The position numbers were made by a program, and so were the translations under genes. Source: Modicisalibacter coralii (GTDB taxonomy: Bacteria; Pseudomonadota; Gammaproteobacteria; Pseudomonadales; Halomonadaceae). Taken from it: 64,000 nt of DNA. Positions 1-8,745 of the stretch are shown piece after piece. Below the pieces are notes generated by a model. It made no database searches and was not told the origin of the DNA. It worked only from the letters and a program-made list of their open reading frames with translations. The DNA lies in NCBI RefSeq assembly GCF_004117855.1, contig NZ_QWBW01000019.1, positions 3,256 through 67,255 of the forward strand. Direction: 5' to 3'. Numbering within the stretch: position 1 is the first letter of the stretch; each line of letters starts with the position of its first letter.

Positions 1-1
1 G

Positions 2-3000
2 GCGTTGTCGAGCCACCTCGCGCGGGTCGGCGAACTCAGGCAGACGGCGCGCTGGCACGCCGAGTTCCGTGACGCGCATCCCGATACCTCGCCGGGCGAG
101 CTGCTGGCCCTGAAACGTGAACAGCACGAGGCCCTCGGCGAGGAGCGCGAGGCGCTCGACGCCGAACTCGCGTCGACGCGGACCCAGCGCGACGCCGCTC
201 GCGAGGAGCGCGATCGTCTGGCCGGCGAACGGGCGCGCCTCGAGGGCGAACGGGGTCTGCTGGCCCAGGGACAGGAGGCCTGGCAGGCGTTCGTCGACGG
301 TTGGCCCGACGCCTCGATCGAGGGGTTCTGGACGCGCCGCAAGACGGCGCTGGCCGACGCGCGTCAGGCCGAGCACGAGGCGCGCCGGCAGCGCGACGAG
401 TCACGCGCGCGGCATGCCCGACTGGCGCCGCTGGCCGAGGCCGCGGCGCGCTATGCCGAGCTGTACGGCGACGAGGACCCGGTGCACCTGCGCGATCGGC
501 TGCATCGCCAGGCTCGCGAGCTCGACGATCGCTGGCATCGCCTGGACAACGAGGAAACGCGCCTGCGCGGGCTGCACCGGGCCCGACTGGCCTTCGCCGA
601 GCTCGACGAGCGCGATCCGAAGCGCTGGCTCGAGGATGCCCGGGCGCGCTATCCGCGGCTGCTCAGCGAGGCCGAGACCCTGGACGCGCAGATCGATGCC
701 CGCCAGCGCTACCTGGAGAGCCTCTCCGGCGATCCGCTGGCGCGGCAGGTCGCCGAGGCCGAGGCCCATGCGCTGCTCGACGAACGGGCGATCGCCTTCG
801 TACCGCTCCACGAGGCGCTGAACCGCGAGTCCGTGGCTCCGGAACGGCGTCGCGACTGGCTGGCCCAGGCCGCCGGCCAGCTCTTTGCCCCGGTCGTCGA
901 GGGCGAGACCGCCGCCGAACGCGCCGCCGAGTGCCTCATCGAACACGGTCTGAACGTGCCGGTGGTCGAGGCCGGGCGGCTCGCGGAGTGTCTGACCGAT
1001 GGGCGGCCCCCGCTGGGCGCGGTTCAGGGCGTCGAGACGCTGGCGGTCAAGGCGGCGTTCGATCCCCAGTATCTGAGCGCGCTGCGCGACGAGACCCAGC
1101 GGCGGCTGGACGCCGAGCGTCAGCGTCGCGCGGCCCTCGACGCGGAGATCGAACGGCTCGATCCGCACGGCGAGCGTTTCGCCCTGGCGCTGGATGCTCG
1201 GCAGGCCGACGACGAGGACGTCGAGACGGCACTGGAGACGCTCGCCGACCAGCGCCGCGATCTCATGTCGCAGCGTCAGGCGCTCGCGCCGCGGCTCGAG
1301 GAGTCGGCACTGGCGACCATCGACGATTTCCAGCGCTACCTGCTCGAGGGCGGCGAGCGAGCGCTGGCGGAGGCCGCCGAGGGACTGGCCCGGGCGGAAA
1401 CCTGTCTCGCCGAACTCGGCCCGCGCATCCGGGCGGAAGAACGCGAACTGGAGACCCACGGGGCGACCTGGCTGGCCGCCGAGAAGTTCGCCGACGCCGG
1501 CGGGGTGGCACGCCTGGAAACACTCACGGCGCGGCTCGCCGAGCTGGGCGAGGCCCATGAACTCGCCGGCGAGCGGCTCGCCGAGGCCGACGAGCGAGCC
1601 GAGACGCTGGACCGGCGCCGCGCGGAACTCGACGCCCGCCTGCAGTCCCTGTTCGCCGACGGCGAACGCGAGCGCCTGCGCAGCCTCGAGGCGTTCGAGG
1701 CCGAGGGCGGCGTGGCCTTCATGGCCACGGCCGAGGCGGTCGAGGCCGAACTCGAGACGGCGCTGGCCACGGCGAACCGGCGGGCGGGCTTCGACTTCGC
1801 GCGGATCCGCGGCTATCTCGAGGTCCGCGATGACAGCGGCGGCAGCCAGAAGCTCGAGCGCGAGATCGCCCGGCTCAAGCGCGAGCGCGATGCGACGCGG
1901 GACGAGCGCCGGGCCCGAAGCCGTGAGCAGGAAACCGTCGAGGCGCGCCTGGCCGACAATCAGCAGGCGCTGGTGGCCTGTGACCAGCTGGCGGTGGCCT
2001 GGATGGAACGGGTGCGCGAGCTGCCCGGCGGTTGGACGACGCGCCTCGCCGCGCTCGATGACCTGACCGCGGCGAGTCGCTGGCCCCACGATCACCCGCA
2101 GCACGAGGTGCTCGACGCGGCACTCGACGACTGGCGGCGCCTGGCGGGCAGCATGGACGGCGATGCGGATCAGGCCGTCGATCTCGCCGCGCTGACCGCT
2201 TGCCAGCAGAGCCTGCTGGGTGCCCTGGGCGAGCTCAACCTGGGTGAACGGGCGCGCAACCGCGAGCGCCAGGCCCGCGAGGTGGCCCAGGGCGAACGCC
2301 ATCTGGCCGAGGCCGTCGCCGCCGCCGGCGAGAGCCGCGCCTTCAACGATACCGAGCGCGCCCGCCTGGCCTCCCTGGAGGGCGTCAGCGCGGCGGCGCT
2401 GGACGATCTGCGCGCGCTCTACGCCCAGCTCGACGATCAGCTCGCCGAACATCGCCAGCGAGTCGAGCGGCTGCACGCCACGCGCGAGCAGATCGAGGGC
2501 ACGCTGGTCGAGCGGCTGGGCTCGATCATCACCGATGCCGCCGGCAACCTCGACGTGCTGCGGCGCGTGGCGCGGCGCAGCAGCGAGGGCGGCGCCTATT
2601 TCGAGGTCCGGGCGGCGTTGATCGGCGACGCGGCGGTACGCGAGCTGATCCAGCAACTGCTCGCCGACATCGACGAACACCAGGCGGCGGCCCGCCGTCG
2701 CCTGGATCGCGACGGCGCGACGCCGGCCGGCGAGCAGCGGCGCCGCGACGAGGAGCTCGCCCGGCAGATCCGCCGACGCATCTACCGCGGGTTGTTCCGC
2801 GACGTGTCGATCCGCCTCAAGCACGACGCGATTCGTCCCCACGGGCGGCTGTTCTCGCTCAACGAGGACATGTCGGAGGGCCAGCGCGAGGCGGTGTCGC
2901 TGATGTGGCTGGTCAAGCTCTCGGAGTTCGCCATCGAGCGCGAACTGCGCGAGCTGCCGGGCCACCACAAGCGCCGTGCCCGGGCCGGGCGCGAGAGCGT

Positions 3001-3301
3001 GATCCTGCTCGACGGGCTGTTCTCCAAGCTCTCGCACCGGCGGCTGATCCAGGACTCGCTGGAGTCGCTGCGCAACACCCGCGGGCGCTTCCAGATGATC
3101 GGCCTGATCCACAATCCCAACTATGAAAATGACGCGGCGATCTTCCCCACCTACCTGGTGGGCAGCGTGATCGGCGGCGCCCAGGGGCAGGGCGGCCACG
3201 TGGTGGTCCGCGATGGCCGCGCGATCGCCCCCGAGGCGGTGGGACGCGGTCACGGCGAGGCCAGCCTGTTCGGCATTCACGTCACGGAGCCGTCGTCGTG
3301 A
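2..3301 (+). CDS. SMC/MukB-like ATPase (JetC-like), 5' end missing
   Basis: The reading frame is open from the window edge, so the N-terminal Walker A head lies outside; about 1098 residues are visible. Most of it is Arg/Glu/Ala-rich heptad sequence typical of long antiparallel coiled coils. A less charged globular insert at about residues 255-360 sits where an SMC hinge would be. The C-terminal head has an ABC-signature-like MSEGQREAVSL near residue 955, a Walker B-like strand VILLDGLFSKLS near 1000, and a following LIHNPNYEND segment. The stop overlaps the start of the next gene (GTGA), as expected for a translationally coupled pair. With a Toprim partner downstream, the best reading is the SMC subunit of a Wadjet/Mks-like DNA-clamping system. 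The MukE/MukF-like subunits would have to be upstream of the window. It does not show the SGGQ and DEA motifs of ordinary JetC. SbcC-like repair ATPases are the main alternative. Confidence 0.7.
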   Translation, partial: ALSSHLARVGELRQTARWHAEFRDAHPDTSPGELLALKREQHEALGEEREALDAELASTRTQRDAAREERDRLAGERARLEGERGLLAQGQEAWQAFVDGWPDASIEGFWTRRKTALADARQAEHEARRQRDESRARHARLAPLAEAAARYAELYGDEDPVHLRDRLHRQARELDDRWHRLDNEETRLRGLHRARLAFAELDERDPKRWLEDARARYPRLLSEAETLDAQIDARQRYLESLSGDPLARQVAEAEAHALLDERAIAFVPLHEALNRESVAPERRRDWLAQAAGQLFAPVVEGETAAERAAECLIEHGLNVPVVEAGRLAECLTDGRPPLGAVQGVETLAVKAAFDPQYLSALRDETQRRLDAERQRRAALDAEIERLDPHGERFALALDARQADDEDVETALETLADQRRDLMSQRQALAPRLEESALATIDDFQRYLLEGGERALAEAAEGLARAETCLAELGPRIRAEERELETHGATWLAAEKFADAGGVARLETLTARLAELGEAHELAGERLAEADERAETLDRRRAELDARLQSLFADGERERLRSLEAFEAEGGVAFMATAEAVEAELETALATANRRAGFDFARIRGYLEVRDDSGGSQKLEREIARLKRERDATRDERRARSREQETVEARLADNQQALVACDQLAVAWMERVRELPGGWTTRLAALDDLTAASRWPHDHPQHEVLDAALDDWRRLAGSMDGDADQAVDLAALTACQQSLLGALGELNLGERARNRERQAREVAQGERHLAEAVAAAGESRAFNDTERARLASLEGVSAAALDDLRALYAQLDDQLAEHRQRVERLHATREQIEGTLVERLGSIITDAAGNLDVLRRVARRSSEGGAYFEVRAALIGDAAVRELIQQLLADIDEHQAAARRRLDRDGATPAGEQRRRDEELARQIRRRIYRGLFRDVSIRLKHDAIRPHGRLFSLNEDMSEGQREAVSLMWLVKLSEFAIERELRELPGHHKRRARAGRESVILLDGLFSKLSHRRLIQDSLESLRNTRGRFQMIGLIHNPNYENDAAIFPTYLVGSVIGGAQGQGGHVVVRDGRAIAPEAVGRGHGEASLFGIHVTEPSS

Positions 3302-4392
3302 GTCACCTTAGCGAGCGCGCCGAGGCGGTCAAGACCCGACTCGAGGGCGAGTGGTCCCGACATCGTCAGCGCGGCAGGCTCAAGCGCTGGAACAGTTCGA
3401 CGCTGGCACGGAATCTCAAGCACGAGGGGCCCTGCGAGACCGAGTTCGAAGCCTGGCAGGTGCTGGCGGAGCTGGCGGCGGCGGGGATCGTCGAAGCGCC
3501 GGCGGCGTCCCTCAGGCATCAGGTCTCCTTGACGCTGGGACTCTCGGAGGCCGTTCGTCATCGCCTGGCGTCCGAGGCGGTGCCGGTCGATGCGTCGCTG
3601 GGTCTCGACGCCGGTCAGGCCGCGGCGTGGCGCCATGCCCTGGCGGAGGGGCTCGAGGAGTGGTCGCTCGCCGACCAGCGCCGGCTCGCGGAGGGGTTGA
3701 GAGCGCTGGCGGCGGCGCTGCCCGATGCCTATGCCACCAGCGCCTTCACGGCCAGTGCACGCTACCTGCTGGGCAGCAGCAAGCTGCTGGATGCCCTGCC
3801 GGCGCCGCTGGTGCGGGCCTTCGGTATCGATCGCGGGGCCTTCAGCGAGTCGTGCAGCTGGGTGCTGGCGTCGGTGCCGACACACCCCGAGGGGCTGTTG
3901 CTGATCGAGAACCCGCAGAGTTTCGAACAGGCCTGCCGGGTGGGGGTGGGCGACCGTCAGGCGCTGATCTGCAGTTTCGGTTACGGGCTCTCGCTCGCCC
4001 GGGCGCTGGCCGAACCGGAGCGGGTACGCCTGATCGGCGAACGGGCCTCGCGTTGCTCCCTCGCCGAACTCATGGCGTTGCCGACGGCGACCTTCTGGGG
4101 CGATCTTGATCCCGAAGGGCTGCGCCAGTTCCGTCGGTTGCGCGCGAGCCTGCCGGGGCTGCGGCTCTCCGCCCTCTATGCGCCGATGGCGGCGGCCGAG
4201 GGGCATCCGCTGCACGTGCTGACCGGCAAGGGCGGCCAGCGCCCGGGAGGCGACTGGGCAAGGGGCGTCGACCAGGAGGCGATCGACGACGCGACGCTGC
4301 TCGAGCTGGCCGGGGGCGCGCTCGATGAGGCCCGGGAGCGGCGCTGGCTGGCGGCACTCGACGCGCCGCCGGGACCGAGCGCGTTCGGCTGA
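3298..4392 (+). CDS. Toprim-domain protein, JetD/DUF2220-like
   Basis: A 364-residue protein starting at a GTG that overlaps the SMC-like gene's stop codon by four bases. The N-terminal third looks like a winged-helix DNA-binding region (basic segment RGRLKRWNSSTLARNL). The C-terminal half carries Toprim landmarks: LLLIENPQSFE, giving the conserved Glu, and FWGDLDPEGLRQFRRLRASLP, giving the Asp-x-Asp pair in the arrangement seen in Wadjet JetD/MksG nucleases (GDLD..G). In Wadjet systems this subunit cleaves plasmid DNA trapped by the SMC complex, so a nuclease role is inferred here. It converges on the diguanylate cyclase gene with only five bases between the stops. I am fairly sure of the Toprim fold. 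The assignment to a specific Wadjet type is open. Confidence 0.7.
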   Translation: MSHLSERAEAVKTRLEGEWSRHRQRGRLKRWNSSTLARNLKHEGPCETEFEAWQVLAELAAAGIVEAPAASLRHQVSLTLGLSEAVRHRLASEAVPVDASLGLDAGQAAAWRHALAEGLEEWSLADQRRLAEGLRALAAALPDAYATSAFTASARYLLGSSKLLDALPAPLVRAFGIDRGAFSESCSWVLASVPTHPEGLLLIENPQSFEQACRVGVGDRQALICSFGYGLSLARALAEPERVRLIGERASRCSLAELMALPTATFWGDLDPEGLRQFRRLRASLPGLRLSALYAPMAAAEGHPLHVLTGKGGQRPGGDWARGVDQEAIDDATLLELAGGALDEARERRWLAALDAPPGPSAFG

Positions 4393-4397
4393 CAGGC

Positions 4398-6410
4398 TCA
4401 ATCGCCGTCGCTGGAGACCCGGTTGCGCCCGCCTCGCTTGGCGTCGTAGAGCCCGCGATCGGCGCGCTCGAGCAGGGCATCGAGGCTTTCGCCGTCGCGA
4501 TACTCGGCGACGCCCAGGCTGGCGGTGACCGCGCCGCGGGGGACACAGAAATCGTGTTCGGCGACGGCCCGGCGCAGGCGTTCGGCGAGCCGCAGGCCCT
4601 GGTCGAGCGGCGTCAGCGGCAGCAGGATCGCCAGTTCCTCGCCGCCGAAGCGGGCGATGATGTCTTCCTGGCGCAGGGTGTCGCGACATAACTGGGCCAG
4701 CCGCTCGAGGACCTGGTCGCCGGCGACGTGCCCCCAGGTGTCGTTGATGCGCTTGAAGTGATCGAGATCGAGCAGGATCAGCGACAGCGTCGACCCGTGA
4801 CGCCGGGCACGCGAGGTCTCTTCCTCGAGGCCCTTCATCAGGCGGCGACGGTTGGCCAGCCCGGTCAACTCGTCGGTGTCCGAGAGCGTGCGCAGGCGCT
4901 GTTCGCGGGCGATCTGCTCGCTGACGTCGAGCAGCACCCCGTGCCACAGCGTGCCATCGCCATTGCAACGTTCCGGCTGGGCGCGAATCAGCAGCCAGCG
5001 GATCGATTCGTCGAAACCGTGCAGCCGCAACTGCAGCGACACGGGCGCGAGCGACTCGGCGGAACGCTCGAGCGTCGCCATCAGTCGCGGGCGGTCCTCG
5101 CTGACCACCCGCCCGAGCACCGGGTGGGCGTCACGGCGCAGACCCTCGGTATCGAGGGTGTCGAGAATCCGGTCGTTGCCCGCCAGGTAGGGGAAGCGCA
5201 TGCCGCCCTCGGCACCGCGGTGCAGTTGAAAGATCAGCCCGGGAATGCGGGTGGTCATCAGCTCCAGCTGGGCCAGCAGCTCGGCTTCGCGACTCACGTC
5301 GAGCAGGGTCCCGACCAGCTCGGGCTGGCTGTTCGAGACGCGTGGCCGCGACAGTCGCGCCTGGTTCTGTAGCGTCAGGTAGTGGCCGTCGGCATGTTGC
5401 AGCCGGTAACGCAGGGTTCGACGCCCTTGATGATGGTGCGTGAAGTTGCCGAGCCAGGCCGTGAGCGGATCGCGGTCGTCGGGATGCACGCGTTCCAGCA
5501 GGGTGTCGGGCGAGCTGGCCTTGTCGTCGAGCCCCAGCAGCCGGCGAACGTTGCGGCTGATGTAGTTGAACGACCAGGGGGTGTGCGGGTCGCAGGCGTA
5601 GAGAACGGCCGGACTGGTATCGAGCAGGTGACGCAGGCGGCGATGGGCGTTGGCGGCGGTCTGGCGGGCGCTGTCGAGTTCGGTGAGATCGTGGACGAAG
5701 CCGATCACGAACTCGTGGGCGACACTGGGCTCTCCGAGGGTGATCAGGGTGGTCTGGATGTTGTAGCGCTGCTGTGAGTAATTGAGGGTTTCCTCGTAGG
5801 TGACTGGACGCTGATACGTCAGACAGGCGGCATAGCGCTTCTCGAGGCGCCCCCCGCGATAGTCGCCGAAGGCTTCCTGCGGGGAGCGCCCGAGTAGCGA
5901 CTCGCTGCCGAAGCGCTCGGCCAGGAAGGGGTTGGCGTAGCAGTAGCGAAAGCGCTTGGCGGTCGGCTCGCGTCGGGCGATGAAGGCGCAATGAGGCAGC
6001 TTGTCGAGTAATTGCCGGCAGAGCCCGTCCAGCGGCGGGGGGAGTGCTGTCATGGCCGCCGGCCGCTGAAGACGGCGGATCAAGCCGTACCAGCCCCCGT
6101 CCCGGTAGCTGATCTGCTCGTCGAGCCAGTGGGTATCGCGGTCGACGACGACGCTGTAGCGTGCCTCGCTGTTGCCGTGCCGGCGGGCGTGTTCCATCAG
6201 CGTTGCCCGGCGCGGCGGGTCGCGTTCCTCGCTGCAGCCCGGCCAGTCGGCCTCCGCTGGCAGGGCGAGAAAGTCCGCCTCGCTGAGGCCCAGCAGGGGC
6301 CGGGGGTTGCCGGCCATCAGCCGTCGCTCCTGCCCCGATGTCGGTACATGCCAGACCAGAAGGTCGAGACTCTCGGCGGCATGGGCGAGCGAAGCATCGA
6401 GGCGGGACAT
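4398..6410 (-). CDS. PAS-PAS-PAS-GGDEF diguanylate cyclase
   Basis: A 670-residue sensor-type diguanylate cyclase that should make cyclic di-GMP from two GTP. The C-terminal GGDEF domain begins at the linker LSDTDELTGLANRR and has the active-site motif GGEEL at about residues 589-593. RQED sits exactly five residues before it and matches the allosteric RxxD inhibitory site, so product feedback is likely. Upstream are at least three PAS-like modules (roughly 130-255, 260-385 and 385-510); the first 120 residues may form a fourth. There are no obvious membrane segments, so it is probably cytoplasmic. A longer frame exists, but I chose the ATG at 6410 because AGGGAG lies 10 bases upstream. No EAL domain is present. 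Confidence 0.9.
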   Translation of the reverse strand: MSRLDASLAHAAESLDLLVWHVPTSGQERRLMAGNPRPLLGLSEADFLALPAEADWPGCSEERDPPRRATLMEHARRHGNSEARYSVVVDRDTHWLDEQISYRDGGWYGLIRRLQRPAAMTALPPPLDGLCRQLLDKLPHCAFIARREPTAKRFRYCYANPFLAERFGSESLLGRSPQEAFGDYRGGRLEKRYAACLTYQRPVTYEETLNYSQQRYNIQTTLITLGEPSVAHEFVIGFVHDLTELDSARQTAANAHRRLRHLLDTSPAVLYACDPHTPWSFNYISRNVRRLLGLDDKASSPDTLLERVHPDDRDPLTAWLGNFTHHHQGRRTLRYRLQHADGHYLTLQNQARLSRPRVSNSQPELVGTLLDVSREAELLAQLELMTTRIPGLIFQLHRGAEGGMRFPYLAGNDRILDTLDTEGLRRDAHPVLGRVVSEDRPRLMATLERSAESLAPVSLQLRLHGFDESIRWLLIRAQPERCNGDGTLWHGVLLDVSEQIAREQRLRTLSDTDELTGLANRRRLMKGLEEETSRARRHGSTLSLILLDLDHFKRINDTWGHVAGDQVLERLAQLCRDTLRQEDIIARFGGEELAILLPLTPLDQGLRLAERLRRAVAEHDFCVPRGAVTASLGVAEYRDGESLDALLERADRGLYDAKRGGRNRVSSDGD

Positions 6411-6595
6411 CGGCGGATCACTCCCTGCTTTCGAGTCGTTGCGTGGGTGACGGAGAGGCCTGGCGGCGCCTCCGGATACAAAACGCAACACTATACTCGC
6501 AAAGAGAAACACCCGTCATTCTACGGAAGATGTAAGCGATTGCTGCAGAATCGACGAGGAGATTTCCTACAAGCGCATCCCCACCAGGGCAGGCC

Positions 6596-7747
6596 TCAGC
6601 GTGGGCTGTCGTAGCGTCCCGGGCGCCCCTTTGAGTAGACCACCTGCCAGAGCTGGATGTCGCGGGCCCGGAAGGCGCCGGCACAGACCCCCAGATAATA
6701 GCGGAACATGCGGCGGGTCTTTTCGTTGTAGTTGGCGGCGATCTCGTGCCAGTGGGCGTCGAAGTTCTCCTGCCAGGCCATCAGCGTGCGGTCGTAATCG
6801 GCCCCGAAGTTCTGCCAGTCCTCCATCAGCAGGCGTCCTTCGGTGGCCTGGGCGATGTGCTTGATCGAGGGCAGGATGCCGTTGGGGAAGATGTACTTGT
6901 TGATCCAGGGGTCGGCACTGATCTCGGAGCTGTTCGAGCCGATGGTATGCAGCACGAACAGGCCGTCGTCGGCGAGCAGGCGCTCGACGGTCTCGAAATA
7001 GGTGCGGTAGTTGCGGTGGCCGACGTGTTCGAACATGCCGATCGAGACGATGCGGTCGAAGCGGCCCTCGAGATCACGGTAATCCTCGAGGATGATCTCC
7101 ACCGGCAGCCCTTCGCAACGCTTGCGGGCGAGTTCGGCCTGCTCCTTCGAGATGGTGATCCCGGTGACTTCGGCACCGTAGTGCCGGGCGGCGTGTTCGG
7201 CGAAGCTGCCCCAGCCGCAGCCGATGTCGAGCACCTTCATGCCCGGTTCGATGCGCAGCTTGCGGGCGGCCAGGTCGAGCTTGGCGACCTGCGCCTCGTG
7301 CAGGGTCTCGGCGTCCTTCCAGTAACCGCACGAATAGCACATGGTGGGGTCGAGCATGCGCTCGAAAAGATCGTTGCCCAGGTCGTAGTGCGCCTCGCCG
7401 ACGATGTAGGCCCGGGCCTTGCTCTGCAGGTTGAAGAAGCCGGACTGGAGCCGGTACATCAGCCGCTCGGAGGGAGTGTGGGCGCGTTCGCCGAGGCCGT
7501 GTCGCAGCATGCGATGGGCCATCTCGTCGATGCGCTCGCAATCCCACCAGCCTTCCATGTAGGACTCGCCGAGCCCCAGCGTGCCCTGGTGGAGAACGCG
7601 GGAAAAGAAATCGGGGTGCAGGACCTGGATGTCCCAGGGCGAGGAGCCGTTCAGGGTGACTCCCGAACCTTTCAGAAGGTCCTCGACGATGCGTCGGGAG
7701 CGGGTGTCGGGAAGGGCGACGGGGCCGATGCGTGTGTCACTGGTCAT
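6596..7747 (-). CDS. cfa: Cyclopropane-fatty-acyl-phospholipid synthase
   Basis: A 383-residue SAM-dependent methyltransferase that adds a methylene bridge across the double bond of unsaturated phospholipid acyl chains, usually as cells enter stationary phase or meet stress. The SAM-binding motif I, VLDIGCGWGSFAEHAA, lies near residue 170, followed by the family's GVTGI/TGITIS strand. The C-terminal AFRARDIQLWQVVYSKG is typical of Cfa. Its length is normal for the enzyme. The frame continues 23 residues upstream, but the ATG at 7747 follows GGAG at a good distance and gives the usual N-terminus. It is a single-gene unit, divergent from the thiamine-binding protein gene. Confidence 0.95.
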   Translation of the reverse strand: MTSDTRIGPVALPDTRSRRIVEDLLKGSGVTLNGSSPWDIQVLHPDFFSRVLHQGTLGLGESYMEGWWDCERIDEMAHRMLRHGLGERAHTPSERLMYRLQSGFFNLQSKARAYIVGEAHYDLGNDLFERMLDPTMCYSCGYWKDAETLHEAQVAKLDLAARKLRIEPGMKVLDIGCGWGSFAEHAARHYGAEVTGITISKEQAELARKRCEGLPVEIILEDYRDLEGRFDRIVSIGMFEHVGHRNYRTYFETVERLLADDGLFVLHTIGSNSSEISADPWINKYIFPNGILPSIKHIAQATEGRLLMEDWQNFGADYDRTLMAWQENFDAHWHEIAANYNEKTRRMFRYYLGVCAGAFRARDIQLWQVVYSKGRPGRYDSPR

Positions 7748-7954
7748 GCCGAACTCCGGTATCAGGATGCGGGATGAGAGCCGCGATACGGTTTCGGGCA
7801 AGGCGGTCCTTGCCACTGTTCAGTGTTTGCAATTAGTTTGCTAATCAAGGCTGCGGACTGCAAGCGTCGCAGTCTATGGTGTCGATAGCTTTTCGAAAAA
7901 GCATAGCTCAAGGCGAGCGATCCGTTCTGAATCGCGTGGACGAGGAGAGGCGAC

Positions 7955-8257
7955 ATGCAGGTGATCGTGGATTTTTGCATCGTGCCGATGGGCGTGGGGG
8001 TGTCGGTGTCGCGTTACGTGGCGGCGTGTCAGCGGATCATCGAGGAGGCCGGCCTGGTGCATCGCATGCACGCCTACGGCACCAACATCGAAGGACCCTG
8101 GGATGCCGTCTTCGCGGTGGTCAAGCGCTGCCACGAGGAGGTACATGCGATGGGCGCGCCGCGCATCAACACCACGCTCAAGGTGGGCACGCGGACCGAC
8201 CGTGAGCAGACCATGGACGACAAGGTGTCGAGCGTCGAGGCGATCCTCAACGGCTAA
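7955..8257 (+). CDS. MTH1187-family thiamine-binding protein (DUF77/YqgV)
   Basis: A 100-residue protein beginning MQVIVDFCIVPMGVG and continuing with VSRYVAACQRIIEEAGL and MHAYGTNIEGPWDAVFAVVK, the conserved signature of the MTH1187/YkoF-like family. Members form small ferredoxin-like tetramers, and several bind thiamine or related pyrimidines, but the physiological role is not settled. AGGAGAGG lies just upstream of the ATG. It stands alone between the divergent cfa gene and a convergent lipoprotein gene, so context adds little. Confidence 0.9.
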   Translation: MQVIVDFCIVPMGVGVSVSRYVAACQRIIEEAGLVHRMHAYGTNIEGPWDAVFAVVKRCHEEVHAMGAPRINTTLKVGTRTDREQTMDDKVSSVEAILNG

Positions 8258-8260
8258 GCT

Positions 8261-8593
8261 CTATTCGCAGCGATACCGCCAGACCAGCCCGGCTTGTTCG
8301 CCTTCGTGGGTGGCGGCGGCGTATTCGGCGACTTCGCTGGCATCGGCGGGCAGGTCGGCATCGACGCGGAAATCGGGCGTCTCGGCGCGTCGGCGACTGT
8401 CGAGGACGACCGGCGTGGCGTCCCCGCAGCGTTGCGCGGCACGGTGCTCGGCGGCCTTGCGGGCGGCGCCGAGCGTGTCGGCGTGGACCTCGAGATGATG
8501 TGCCGGGGCCGGGGGTGGCGCGCTCCGGCAGCCGCCGAGGGTAGCGGCCGCCAGCAGCAGAGTCAGCGTGACGGGGGCGAGCTTGATATCCAT
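8261..8593 (-). CDS. Small outer-membrane-type lipoprotein of unknown function
   Basis: A 110-residue protein starting MDIKLAPVTLTLLLAA with a hydrophobic signal segment and lipobox LGGC at about residues 18-21, so it should be processed by signal peptidase II and lipid-anchored. The mature part is short, Ala-rich and mildly acidic, with two other cysteines (RCGD, YRCE) that could form a disulfide. The frame extends upstream, but the extension is Arg/His-rich and non-native, so I place the start at 8593. No family is recognised. It converges with the MTH1187 gene, three bases between stops. Confidence 0.65.
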   Translation of the reverse strand: MDIKLAPVTLTLLLAAATLGGCRSAPPPAPAHHLEVHADTLGAARKAAEHRAAQRCGDATPVVLDSRRRAETPDFRVDADLPADASEVAEYAAATHEGEQAGLVWRYRCE

Positions 8594-8745
8594 GCGGCGG
8601 GTCTCGTCGGGATGGCGGGGATGTCTCGAATGGGCATGTCGATGCCTCTTTGAGCATAGTTGGCCGCCCCGGGCCGCGACTAGTCTGGAGGACGACGTCA
8701 CCGCCGTGGGCAGTGACGCGCCCACAACGACAAAGGATGCCAGCC

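Noticed and set aside
401-3280. 959-residue minus-strand open frame
   Set aside because: It is the antisense of the SMC-like gene in a GC-rich genome. The translation has no domain and arises from codon bias.
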